IMG/VR virus record: IMGVR_UViG_3300013126_000207
Coordinates: 1-26,465 of that record
Direction: 5' to 3' (one strand)
DNA length: 26,465 nucleotides
Source: a virus
In this document: positions 17,793 through 24,055 of the stretch, one piece after another
Numbering within the stretch: position 1 is the stretch's first letter
How the letters are laid out: every line of letters begins with the position of its first letter
Made by a program: the position numbers and the translations under genes
Notes under the pieces: model-generated
Databases searched by the model: none
What the model saw: only the letters and a program-made list of their open reading frames with translations
Told to the model about the DNA's origin: nothing

Positions 17793-18077
17793 TTAGCCGC
17801 CTAGCAATGTGGTTGTGCCCAGGGTCGGCTTCTTGAGGTCTTCTTCGCCTAGGGCTGAACCGTCTGTCAAGAAAGTAGCGCCCTGTCCGCCTTGCTGTGC
17901 GCGTCTAGTTTTCTCGCGTGCTATCGCAGGCGTCACGTTAGGATCACTCGGCGCTTGCGGCGTAGGTGGGGGAGGTGGCGGCGGAGGCGCAGACGGCGGA
18001 GATTTACCGCCTCCGCCACCCGCATTCGCTAAGGTCGAAGCCATTAGCAGTGCCAAAATAATAAATAGTTTTTTCAT
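17793..18077 (-). CDS. Small head-module protein with an N-terminal Sec signal peptide
   Basis: A 94-residue protein. Residues 1-19 (MKKLFIILALLMASTLANA) form a textbook Sec signal peptide with an ANA cleavage box and no lipobox Cys. A Gly run and eight consecutive prolines follow (PPPPPPPP, about 32-39). The C-terminal half (EKTRRAQQGGQGATFLTDG, ending TLLGG) resembles small proteins encoded between terminase and portal in podophages, which normally lack a signal peptide. Its ATG overlaps the GNAT-like gene's stop by four bases. Either this virion-type protein is exported, or a secreted protein has been inserted here; which is not clear. Confidence 0.72.
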   Translation of the reverse strand: MKKLFIILALLMASTLANAGGGGGKSPPSAPPPPPPPPTPQAPSDPNVTPAIAREKTRRAQQGGQGATFLTDGSALGEEDLKKPTLGTTTLLGG

Positions 18078-18505
18078 AGCTTCATCCTCAAGATTGCAAT
18101 GTCGGCAAGATAGTTGTCTTTAGGGTGGTACTGCGGAAGTCCGCCTACGTGCTCAAAGCCCAGTTTCATCGCCATGCGCTGGATACTGCCGAACGCCGTC
18201 CAGATCATTACTTGCTTCCAGCCTTGTGCTTTAGCGTACTCGCAGCCTTCCGTCAGCAAGGTACGAAACTTCTTGCCGTCGCCCATGATGTGCGGCGTCA
18301 CTACCCCGTTGAACTTGTTGCCTTCGCAACGCAGCATCGCGGTCTCGTCACCCCAAAGTATCTGATTGCCTGCGTGTATTTCGTTCGCGATGTAGATGAT
18401 CGCGTCCAGCTTCGTGTAGTCTGCTCGAATGTCAGTCGGATTTACATAGCGCCACAAAAGCTCCTGCACTTGTGGATCACGAATGTTTAACTCTCTGAAT
18501 GCCAT
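18074..18505 (-). CDS. GNAT-like acetyltransferase-fold protein
   Basis: A 143-residue protein with the layout of a GNAT domain. It has an N-terminal helix pair, a central strand (LRCEGNKFNGVVTPHIMG), an acetyl-CoA-type helix (FRTLLTEGCEYAKAQGW) and a C-terminal segment IQRMAMKLGFEHVGGLPQY. The last, with MKLGFEHVG, is the usual end of GNAT domains. The pyrophosphate loop (R/Q-x-x-G-x-G/A) is poor, so catalysis is uncertain. Comparable proteins sit between terminase and portal in several podophages. It overlaps the next gene by ATGA and begins after conserved element copy 3. Confidence 0.68.
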   Translation of the reverse strand: MAFRELNIRDPQVQELLWRYVNPTDIRADYTKLDAIIYIANEIHAGNQILWGDETAMLRCEGNKFNGVVTPHIMGDGKKFRTLLTEGCEYAKAQGWKQVMIWTAFGSIQRMAMKLGFEHVGGLPQYHPKDNYLADIAILRMKL

Positions 18506-18551
18506 GTCGCCCCCTAAACGTTTGAGGGATACTAGCGCGGATTAAAAAAGG

Positions 18552-18565
18552 TATGAGCATCCCTA
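18552..18565 (-). repeat. Conserved intergenic element, copy 3 (TAGGGATGCTCATA)
   Basis: It begins six bases after the terminase stop and reads on as CCTTTTTTAATCCGCGC. The next start codon, of the GNAT-like gene, is about 47 bases away. It overlaps the edge of a perfect 14-base palindrome (TACGGCTAGCCGTA, 18564-18577) that contains the terminase stop codon. Confidence 0.58.
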
Positions 18566-18568
18566 CGG

Positions 18569-20143
18569 CTAGCCGTAAGGGTTGTACTCTCGTCGCGCAT
18601 TGTGCTTAGTGCTTTGGGTTGGGTGAAGGATCTCGCGTGGGGTGAGTGGTGTATCCATGTTTGCTAGCACGTAAGCAGAGCCATAGTCAGGGCTGCGGCC
18701 TAAGCGCTTCACGATGTCTTCTCGGCTTTCGACCTTGATCTTGATGCCTGACATTGACCATTTTGGCGTAGTCAAATCCGCACGTAGTTGTTTGTTTGGG
18801 GGTAGTTGTATGCCTAGGTTGTTAGCTGGGTCTAGCGCCTCGCGCAGCTGCCACCATAGCTGTGTTCTCAGGTTGAAATATTGCAGGTTGCCCGACTTGC
18901 TCGTCGCTGTGGGGGCTTCCGCCACGTTGACGCCGTACACATCAAGCTCTGCCTGCCTAAGGAAGTCGTAAGGGCTAGAGCCGACGCCGATCACGTCCAC
19001 ATGAATGCGCGCCCTATCTCGCATAGCTGCGACTACCGCACCCGCAACGGTAGGGCCGTCAGGGGTTTGCGATCCGGCTAGCTCGATTGGATGATCGAAC
19101 CAGGTGTTATGGCGTCGTGCGATGATGGTCTTGTCCTTACCGCCTCGCGCCACGTCCACGCCCAGGCTATCCATGACTTGAAGCCGTGTGGGTTTAGTCC
19201 ATCGCTCCATGGCCTCGTCTACCCATGCGGTCGGTATCACTTGCCATGGGTCATCCTCGATGCCCGCCTTGAAGTCTCCGTACAGCATTTGACTACGCAA
19301 AGGCTCGGGCATGGCTTGTAATGTCGCCATGTAGCCAGTACCTACGAGGTGCGGGTTATCGGTGATCCGCGAAGGGATGAACGTGCGGCTCATAGGCTTG
19401 ATGATGTCCACGGGCTTGTATTTACTTTGATCGAAGTCGTAAATGCGGTCATCCCCTACAAGCACGAAAGGCTTACCGTCTTCAACCTCGAAGTCTTCCC
19501 CGTTAACTGTCGCGAAATAGCGAAGCTCGCCCGGCTCTGCGGGGTTTGGGTGTTTATCATCCAGCCATGGTGCAAAGAACGAGATTACCCAGCGACCTTC
19601 TGCTGTAGTCGGCGGGTTGAACGTGAGCAATGCCCGGCAGCGTTGGCCTTTTTTCGTGGTTCGCAGCCAGCCAAGTAAAAAGCGCACAGCCTTCTCGCGC
19701 AAGTTCGTTGCTTCATCGAACACTAGCATATCATGCGGGCGCCCTTGGTACTTGGTTTCGTCGCCGGGGTTAGGCACAGAGCCGAACTCGACTTGCCTAT
19801 CTGATAATCGCCAGATCTTTTCCTGCCCGTTAAAGCCGTCGCGCCCACCGAGTAGCTCTGTCATACGGTCGATGATGCCTGCTAACTGGGTAGACTCCTG
19901 CCGTATAATCATGCTGCGATCGTGCTGCGTCGTGGCTAAGCCTACCGCTAGATCGGTCTTACCGCCACCCGCAGCACCGCCATAGCCTACGATGTCGGCT
20001 AAGCTATTGAACGCTGCGGTCTGTGGCCCTGGCAACGGTTCCCATAGAGCCTCAGGGGCGCTTAGCAGTTTGTCTAGTTCGGCTTGCTCTTCGGGGGTTA
20101 GGTACGGCAAAAGCTCCGCAATCTGCGCTTCGGAGTAACTCAT
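18569..20143 (-). CDS. terL: Terminase large subunit
   Basis: A 524-residue DNA-packaging ATPase/nuclease. The Walker A is GGAAGGGKT (residues 55-63) and the Walker B MLVFDE (139-144), with coupling motif LLTFNPP (172-178). The C-terminal RNase H-like nuclease shows Asp330 in DSLGVDVARGGKDK and Asp383 in HVDVIG, with Asp486 a candidate third ligand. The length is usual for the family. Its ATG overlaps the small-subunit stop by four bases (ATGA). It acts with the small subunit and the portal to fill the capsid. Confidence 0.95.
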   Translation of the reverse strand: MSYSEAQIAELLPYLTPEEQAELDKLLSAPEALWEPLPGPQTAAFNSLADIVGYGGAAGGGKTDLAVGLATTQHDRSMIIRQESTQLAGIIDRMTELLGGRDGFNGQEKIWRLSDRQVEFGSVPNPGDETKYQGRPHDMLVFDEATNLREKAVRFLLGWLRTTKKGQRCRALLTFNPPTTAEGRWVISFFAPWLDDKHPNPAEPGELRYFATVNGEDFEVEDGKPFVLVGDDRIYDFDQSKYKPVDIIKPMSRTFIPSRITDNPHLVGTGYMATLQAMPEPLRSQMLYGDFKAGIEDDPWQVIPTAWVDEAMERWTKPTRLQVMDSLGVDVARGGKDKTIIARRHNTWFDHPIELAGSQTPDGPTVAGAVVAAMRDRARIHVDVIGVGSSPYDFLRQAELDVYGVNVAEAPTATSKSGNLQYFNLRTQLWWQLREALDPANNLGIQLPPNKQLRADLTTPKWSMSGIKIKVESREDIVKRLGRSPDYGSAYVLANMDTPLTPREILHPTQSTKHNARREYNPYG

Positions 20144-20625
20144 GCGAGATCGTCGTCTTGCTCTGCTTGAGGTGCAGTAAGTTTGCGCTGCGCAGCTTTC
20201 TCAAGTAATACCGCAATGGCTGAGGCTTTGTGCTCTACCAGGAGAGGCCCTTCGTCTTTGCCTGTCAGCTCTACGGCTTGCTTGTCGCCATATTTTTTAG
20301 GGCTCCATTTCGATAGCAGTTTTAGTCTCGTCTCTATGCGAAGCTTAGCGTGTGCCACGGCGCCTGTATCTGTACCGCCGTTATCTGTGCGCCCTGGTTG
20401 TTCGTCGGCTATGTCGATAGTGTTTTCTGCTATTGCGTCATGTCCTACCTCGCGCGCATACGCGAAGCGTCTATTAAAATCCTCGTCTTTTTCTTTCCAC
20501 AAATACACCGTTTGCCAACTCGGCATGTTTTCATCTCTGCAAATAGCTCTTAGCGTTTCGCCTTCCGCGATACGCGCTACGATTGTGTCTACTATCTCAG
20601 GTGTTTTGATTGTTGGTCTCGCCAT
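20140..20625 (-). CDS. terS: Terminase small subunit
   Basis: A 161-residue protein from ATG 20625 (MARPTIKTPEIVDTIVARIA). A longer frame reaches 20718 only through a TTG and would overlap the preceding gene, so the ATG is preferred. Residues about 5-50 form a helix-turn-helix (ETLRAICRDENMPSWQTVYL) for recognition of the packaging site. The segment AIAENTIDIADEQ and the later WSPKKYGDK are typical of Sf6-type small terminases. The gene overlaps terL by four bases. It begins 30 bases after conserved element copy 5. Confidence 0.87.
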   Translation of the reverse strand: MARPTIKTPEIVDTIVARIAEGETLRAICRDENMPSWQTVYLWKEKDEDFNRRFAYAREVGHDAIAENTIDIADEQPGRTDNGGTDTGAVAHAKLRIETRLKLLSKWSPKKYGDKQAVELTGKDEGPLLVEHKASAIAVLLEKAAQRKLTAPQAEQDDDLA

Positions 20626-20654
20626 GGTTTTATTTTCCAGTAATTCGCAAAAAC

Positions 20655-20668
20655 TATGCGCACCCCTA
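20655..20668 (-). repeat. Conserved intergenic element, copy 5 (TAGGGGTGCGCATA)
   Basis: It begins with the stop codon of the small HTH gene and continues GTTTTTGCGAATTACTGG. The terminase small subunit starts 30 bases later. This is the most upstream copy in the leftward arm, at the entry to the packaging and head genes. Confidence 0.6.
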
Positions 20669-20836
20669 TCGCCTTTTAAAATTGCAAATGTCTCTTGCAC
20701 TGCGCGACGAAATATCAAACTTGCGCGCTAGCTTTTTCCATCCCATACCACTAGCCCGACAATTCCTAAGCAACTCAACTTCGTGATCTGTGAGTTTTGC
20801 TTTCGGATGGTTTTCTCCATGTTTCACGTTTTCCAT
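20666..20836 (-). CDS. Small helix-turn-helix protein (56 residues)
   Basis: The chosen start is ATG 20836 with an AAGGG ribosome site 7 bases upstream; an extension to 20875 would need TTG. The protein, MENVKHGENHPKAKLTDHEV, continues with LLRNCRASGMGWKKLARKFD and ISSRSARDICNFKRR. That is a compact helix-turn-helix like the DNA-binding tails of phage HNH endonucleases, but no HNH nuclease is present. It lies between the iteron array and the terminase genes. It could be a late-gene regulator or an accessory terminase/origin-binding protein. Confidence 0.72.
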   Translation of the reverse strand: MENVKHGENHPKAKLTDHEVELLRNCRASGMGWKKLARKFDISSRSARDICNFKRR

Positions 20837-20867
20837 TCTATACCCTTCAAGAATAAAAATACAACTT

Positions 20868-21115
20868 TGCAACACGTACAGTGCAACACACCCCTATATA
20901 CTACGTATATAGAGGGGGCGTGTTGCACAACTATGACTACGCACAAAAAAGATTGCAACACAAGTGCAACACACGTGTTGCAGTACATACACCGCATAAA
21001 ATAAGGCTTTCAGCCAAAGTGCAACACAAGTGCAACACGGATTAACAAAGCCGTGTTGCAGTTTTAAAAGTAAGTGCAACACGGGTGCAACACGGTTTTT
21101 AATATCCGTGTTGCA
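20868..21115. repeat. Iteron-like array: 12 copies of TGCAACAC, a candidate replication origin
   Basis: Eight direct copies of TGCAACAC start at 20868, 20882, 20954, 20965, 21020, 21031, 21075 and 21086. Four inverted copies (GTGTTGCA) start at 20920, 20975, 21053 and 21108. The pattern is four groups of two direct copies and one inverted. The last six direct copies are spaced 11, 55, 11, 44 and 11 bases, all multiples of 11, so they face one side of the helix. The stretch 20837-21201 has no convincing gene. It lies directly after a primase/helicase gene, the expected place for an initiator-bound origin. A multi-site operator is the alternative. Confidence 0.75.
20881..20928. repeat. 48-base interrupted palindrome inside the array
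   Basis: GTGCAACAC at the left end pairs perfectly with GTGTTGCAC at the right end. Inside are CCCC with GGGG and TATATAC with GTATATA, separated by a TAC loop and small bulges. A cruciform or RNA hairpin is possible. The A/T-rich centre is a candidate DNA-unwinding site or a transcription stop between the replication and packaging genes. Confidence 0.6.
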
Positions 21116-21201
21116 CGTAATAAAATGCGAGTTGGTATCTTTCCGCGAGATTAGCCCACAAAATACCCGTAATAAATTGCAACTTGTAATTTTTAACATG
21201 C

Positions 21202-23169
21202 TCATAGTAATGTCACCGTGTCGTCGTCTTCGAGGATAAAAAACGACCCATCCTCTGAAAGTTTGGTAAAAGCGCGTTTTAAAACTTGTGCACGGGTATC
21301 TCTACCTTCAGGTTTTGGCATCATACTTACCGCTATTTCGATTACCGCCTTTTGCTCTATGCCTGCGGTTTGAGACAGCCCAATCTCGGATAGAGCGTTA
21401 AGAATGGTCTGCTCGTTCTTTCCGATAGGTTTATCACTACCTAAAGGCATTTCAGCCTCAGAGCAGATACAAGTAGTAATAGGATCTCCGTCCTCGTCTT
21501 CTCCAATGGTTACAGGCTCCAAGGCAAACCCCCACTCCTTAAAGTCTGCGCCGTCCTTTTGCTTAGTGGTACGGATGTAACGCCCCATAGGAGTACGTAC
21601 GACTTCCAATTCTGCGTCAGCGGCGGCTCGTAAGCCTGACCACCCGCGAGCGCCTTTGCTTGAGTCCTTGCCGGAGTGGTGGACGAGCAACACTAGAGCA
21701 CCCGTTGCTTTGTGAATGCCTTTACAATGGGCCAAGGCCTTACCCATATCGTCTGAAGCATTCTCGTTCGCGCCTGCTAGGGTTTGAGCGAAGGTGTCCA
21801 CAATGATTAGCGAAGGTTTATCGCCACTAGCGAGGATGGATTTAGCAATGTCGATAGCATCCTCTTTGAGTAACAGATTAGGTGCAGCATCTATGATGTC
21901 TAAAGGTACAGAAGACAGATCTATCCCGGATACCGTAGCTAAAGCGATAAGACGATTACGAAAACCCGCAGCACCTTCTGCTACAAGGTAGACGACACGG
22001 CCTTGCGTGGTGCGCAAGCCTCGCCAGCGAAGGCCACGAGCGATAGCGAACGCCATATCCAAAGCGACGAACGATTTACCGGAGCCGGACTCCCCAAAGA
22101 GCACGGCAAGGGCTGCTTGAGGCAGTAGGCCCTTGATGATGTACGACCATGTCGCGCGTACTGCGAAGTTTGAAGCAGGAATACAAGGGAAGCGCATAGC
22201 GTGCTGGACTGTTACCGGTGTATTCGTCTCTAGGTTGTCGAACTCTTCGAGATTAGTCACGTTAAGATTGATATGTGCGCCATTCTGATTAGCGAGTTGC
22301 ACTAGCGTACGGGCCGTGATGATCTTGGCGTTGCCTTTGCCGAAACTATCCCAGCGCGCAAGCAAGGCCTCTTCCCCTGGGTATTTCTCAGAGGCCGACG
22401 ACCAGGTATTCCACAATGCGAAGCCCTGCCCGTTCGTCTCGTGGTGTAGAGCCATACCGATAGATAACCAGGTGTTGTGATCCGTGGATGGATCGAGTAC
22501 GTCCAACGCTTCGCGCACGATCTCGAGCGACAAGCCTAAAGGTTGCTTGGCCTGCGCGTTGTCCTCTTCCGATATGCCTTCCCCAAAGCGAGAGCGCAGT
22601 AGCGCGGTCAGTCGAGTGTCCGGGGCCGCGATAGTGTTAGTCGCCTCGGTCAGTTCGGTGATCTCCAAGGCATTGCCCGTGAAAGTGACGAAGCCCTTAG
22701 TAGCGAAGCCCTCGACACCGAACTGCGTTGCTGAGGCGTGGGACTTCTGATTGCCTGCGACATTGCCCAGAACGAAGACGTGAACGCCTTCGCCTGACGG
22801 AGAGTATTCCGCATAAGTGCCCACGCCAAAGCCTTCGATGTCTTGGTGAAGCCTGCCATTGACCATGCACTTGTCAAAGTCAAGTACCGAGAAGTCGCCA
22901 TCAAGCGTGGCTAGCCCGATACCGTCCATATTCTTGCGCGCAGCTGCCGAGCGAGCAGCATCGAACGTGACGAGCTGCTGCCTGTCCTCAGGGCGGCCTT
23001 GCACACCGTAGCGCTTTGCGCCATTTGCATAGTAAGGCACCTTACGCGGTTTGGCTTCTCCATCCATGTGCTCGAAGCGCCACATGAGCCAGATTGGACG
23101 TGATGCGATTAGTTCAGGGGCTTGAATAGTGCTTAGATGGGGGTTTATTTTAGTCACGGCGGCACTCAT
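21202..23169 (-). CDS. Primase-polymerase/RepA-like replicative helicase
   Basis: The start is ATG 23169 (MSAAVTKINPHLSTIQAPEL), giving 655 residues; a TTG at 23199 has no ribosome site, and the ATG overlaps the small membrane gene's stop (ATGA). Counted from the TTG (add 10 to ATG numbering), residues about 30-200 are a primase-polymerase domain with Asp107/Asp109 in SVLDFDK and SPSGEGVHVFV (133-143). Residues about 225-300 are a PriCT-2-like linker (DPSTDHNTWLSIGMALHHE). Residues about 345-570 are a RepA/RecA-type ATPase with Walker A GESGSGKS (369-376), Walker B LIIVDTF (464-470) and LVLLVHHSGK (502-511). It would prime and unwind phage DNA. The adjoining repeat array is the likely origin. 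Confidence 0.9.
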   Translation of the reverse strand: MSAAVTKINPHLSTIQAPELIASRPIWLMWRFEHMDGEAKPRKVPYYANGAKRYGVQGRPEDRQQLVTFDAARSAAARKNMDGIGLATLDGDFSVLDFDKCMVNGRLHQDIEGFGVGTYAEYSPSGEGVHVFVLGNVAGNQKSHASATQFGVEGFATKGFVTFTGNALEITELTEATNTIAAPDTRLTALLRSRFGEGISEEDNAQAKQPLGLSLEIVREALDVLDPSTDHNTWLSIGMALHHETNGQGFALWNTWSSASEKYPGEEALLARWDSFGKGNAKIITARTLVQLANQNGAHINLNVTNLEEFDNLETNTPVTVQHAMRFPCIPASNFAVRATWSYIIKGLLPQAALAVLFGESGSGKSFVALDMAFAIARGLRWRGLRTTQGRVVYLVAEGAAGFRNRLIALATVSGIDLSSVPLDIIDAAPNLLLKEDAIDIAKSILASGDKPSLIIVDTFAQTLAGANENASDDMGKALAHCKGIHKATGALVLLVHHSGKDSSKGARGWSGLRAAADAELEVVRTPMGRYIRTTKQKDGADFKEWGFALEPVTIGEDEDGDPITTCICSEAEMPLGSDKPIGKNEQTILNALSEIGLSQTAGIEQKAVIEIAVSMMPKPEGRDTRAQVLKRAFTKLSEDGSFFILEDDDTVTLL

Positions 23170-23282
23170 AGCTTGCACCAATGGATGACCCAGGGCCAAA
23201 GCACTAAAGCGCCTAGCAAAAGCAAAGCAAACACAACAAGGATAATCAATACTTCTATTTTTTCATCGCGGGATAGCTTCAT
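23166..23282 (-). CDS. 38-residue single-pass membrane peptide
   Basis: ATG 23282 overlaps the previous gene's stop by four bases, and its own TGA overlaps the primase ATG by four bases (ATGA on both sides). The peptide has a charged start (MKLSRDEKIE), a hydrophobic run of about 20 residues (11-31, VLIILVVFALLLLGALVLW) and a short WPWVIHW tail. Exact coupling on both sides argues that it is translated. Its function is unknown; membrane anchoring of replication or a small exclusion/toxin-like role are guesses. Confidence 0.72.
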   Translation of the reverse strand: MKLSRDEKIEVLIILVVFALLLLGALVLWPWVIHWCKL

Positions 23283-23497
23283 TTTTTAAGCACTCCCTTA
23301 ATGAGTCCGGCCTTCTGTCTTTCCACATTGGCATTGAGGATCAACTTCGCAGCCTTAGGACTTTGCCCTGTCTTCGTGGCATCTATCGCCTTTGCTGCCT
23401 GCTCTTCCAAAGCTTCTGCTTTAAGCGCATGGCGCTTCTCGGCGGGCGTTAACCTGGCGTAACGGCTAGCACTCCCTGAGTTTCCCTTATTTGCCAT
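23279..23497 (-). CDS. Small basic protein of 72 residues, function unknown
   Basis: The protein (MANKGNSGSASRYARLTPAE, then KRHALKAEALEEQAAKAIDA) is Lys/Ala-rich, with two likely helices and a basic C-terminus (AGLIKGVLKK). It overlaps the preceding gene by 11 bases and the following one by four, inside the early leftward operon. No domain is recognised. A nucleic-acid-binding accessory protein fits its charge, but there is no direct evidence. Confidence 0.7.
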   Translation of the reverse strand: MANKGNSGSASRYARLTPAEKRHALKAEALEEQAAKAIDATKTGQSPKAAKLILNANVERQKAGLIKGVLKK

Positions 23498-23696
23498 TGC
23501 TAATCCCTTTCAGTCCCTCGGCGCGCAAACGCGAGTCAAGTACAGTGGCTACGTGTATTTGTTCCGCGGCCCATTGATGAAGGACATCGCGGGCAAGTTC
23601 GCTGCGGTCTTTGCCGGTAACACGAGAAAGAGACTCGAGCACGACATCAGTTTCTTGAGTGATTTTTCCGCGAAAATCTTTTAGTTCTAAGCTCAT
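23487..23696 (-). CDS. Possible ribbon-helix-helix regulator (69 residues)
   Basis: MSLELKDFRGKITQETDVVL followed by ESLSRVTGKDRSELARDVLH. The pattern is a short basic strand (KITQETDVVLESLSRV) then helices containing KDRSELARDVL, which resembles Arc/CopG-type ribbon-helix-helix proteins. The ATG overlaps the Cro-like gene's stop by one base. As second gene after the leftward promoter it could be an early regulator. The fold assignment is tentative because of its shortness. Confidence 0.65.
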   Translation of the reverse strand: MSLELKDFRGKITQETDVVLESLSRVTGKDRSELARDVLHQWAAEQIHVATVLDSRLRAEGLKGISNGK

Positions 23697-23953
23697 TACT
23701 TGGCTCCTTGCCGAGGGGGTTCGCCGAAGACATCGGGGCGAAGATCGAAACGGGTTACTTGATTTTTAGTGAGTACCTCGATGTTGCGGCAGTAGTGGGC
23801 AGGAACTCCGAGAGGCGCGGTAAGCCAGTAGGAAACGTTCTGTTGTGCCACGACTTTGCCGTCTAGGGGACGGCGCAGATCGGTGATTGCTTCTGCGAGT
23901 TTTTCTTGCGATCCGCAAAGCTCGATCGCTTTTTGTAACGGGGAAAGGTTCAT
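23696..23953 (-). CDS. Cro/YdaS-like repressor
   Basis: An 85-residue protein, MNLSPLQKAIELCGSQEKLA, with helix-turn-helix QEKLAEAI...QQNVSYWL and the ending NQVTRFDLRPDVFG. The RFDLRPD segment is the usual end of YdaS/Cro-type proteins of prophages. It is the first gene of the leftward arm, divergent from the S24 repressor, the classical Cro position. It should block the repressor promoter and commit the phage to lytic growth. Its promoter lies at 23985-24013 with the 18-base operator in the spacer. Confidence 0.8.
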   Translation of the reverse strand: MNLSPLQKAIELCGSQEKLAEAITDLRRPLDGKVVAQQNVSYWLTAPLGVPAHYCRNIEVLTKNQVTRFDLRPDVFGEPPRQGAK

Positions 23954-23984
23954 AGTTGATTATTGCCTGAGTAAAAGATGAACC

Positions 23985-24013
23985 ATTCTACAAAACAATT
24001 TGTAATTAAACAA
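23985..24013 (-). promoter_or_regulatory. Leftward early promoter with operator in the spacer
   Basis: On the minus strand, -35 TTGTTT (24013-24008) and -10 TAGAAT (23990-23985) are separated by exactly 17 bases. That spacer is filled by the operator ATTACAAATTGTTTTG(TAG). It drives the Cro-like gene, whose start lies about 30 bases further on. Repressor binding would cover both boxes. Confidence 0.7.
23988..24005. promoter_or_regulatory. Operator 1, probable CI binding site (CTACAAAACAATTTGTAA)
   Basis: It lies between the divergent repressor and Cro-like genes. Its reverse complement differs by one terminal base from the operator at 25196-25213. Half-site TTACAAA, dyad symmetric. A shorter TTGTACAA dyad nearby (24023-24030) could be a weaker second site. 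Confidence 0.7.
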
Positions 24014-24055
24014 CAAAAACTCTTGTACAAATAGAAAATAGGGATTTGGTACGAT

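Noticed and set aside
20625-20718. Longer terminase small subunit starting at 20718
   Set aside because: The extension needs a TTG, overlaps the small HTH gene and runs through conserved element copy 5; the ATG at 20625 gives the usual N-terminus.
20183-20731. 182-residue plus-strand frame opposite the terminase small subunit
   Set aside because: It lies fully antisense to a well-supported gene, is Ser-rich without domain features and is the mirror of the coding strand's codon bias.
20868-21115. CRISPR array
   Set aside because: The repeat unit is only 8 bases, in both orientations, with spacings of 11, 44 and 55 bases; this is an iteron or operator pattern.
20894-21205. 103-residue minus-strand frame whose ATG overlaps the primase stop (ATGA)
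   Set aside because: The overlap is tempting, but most of the frame is the TGCAACAC array read through, giving Cys-rich segments such as CCTCVA in different registers. No domain or periodic coding pattern is visible. The repeat spacing follows the DNA helix, not codons.
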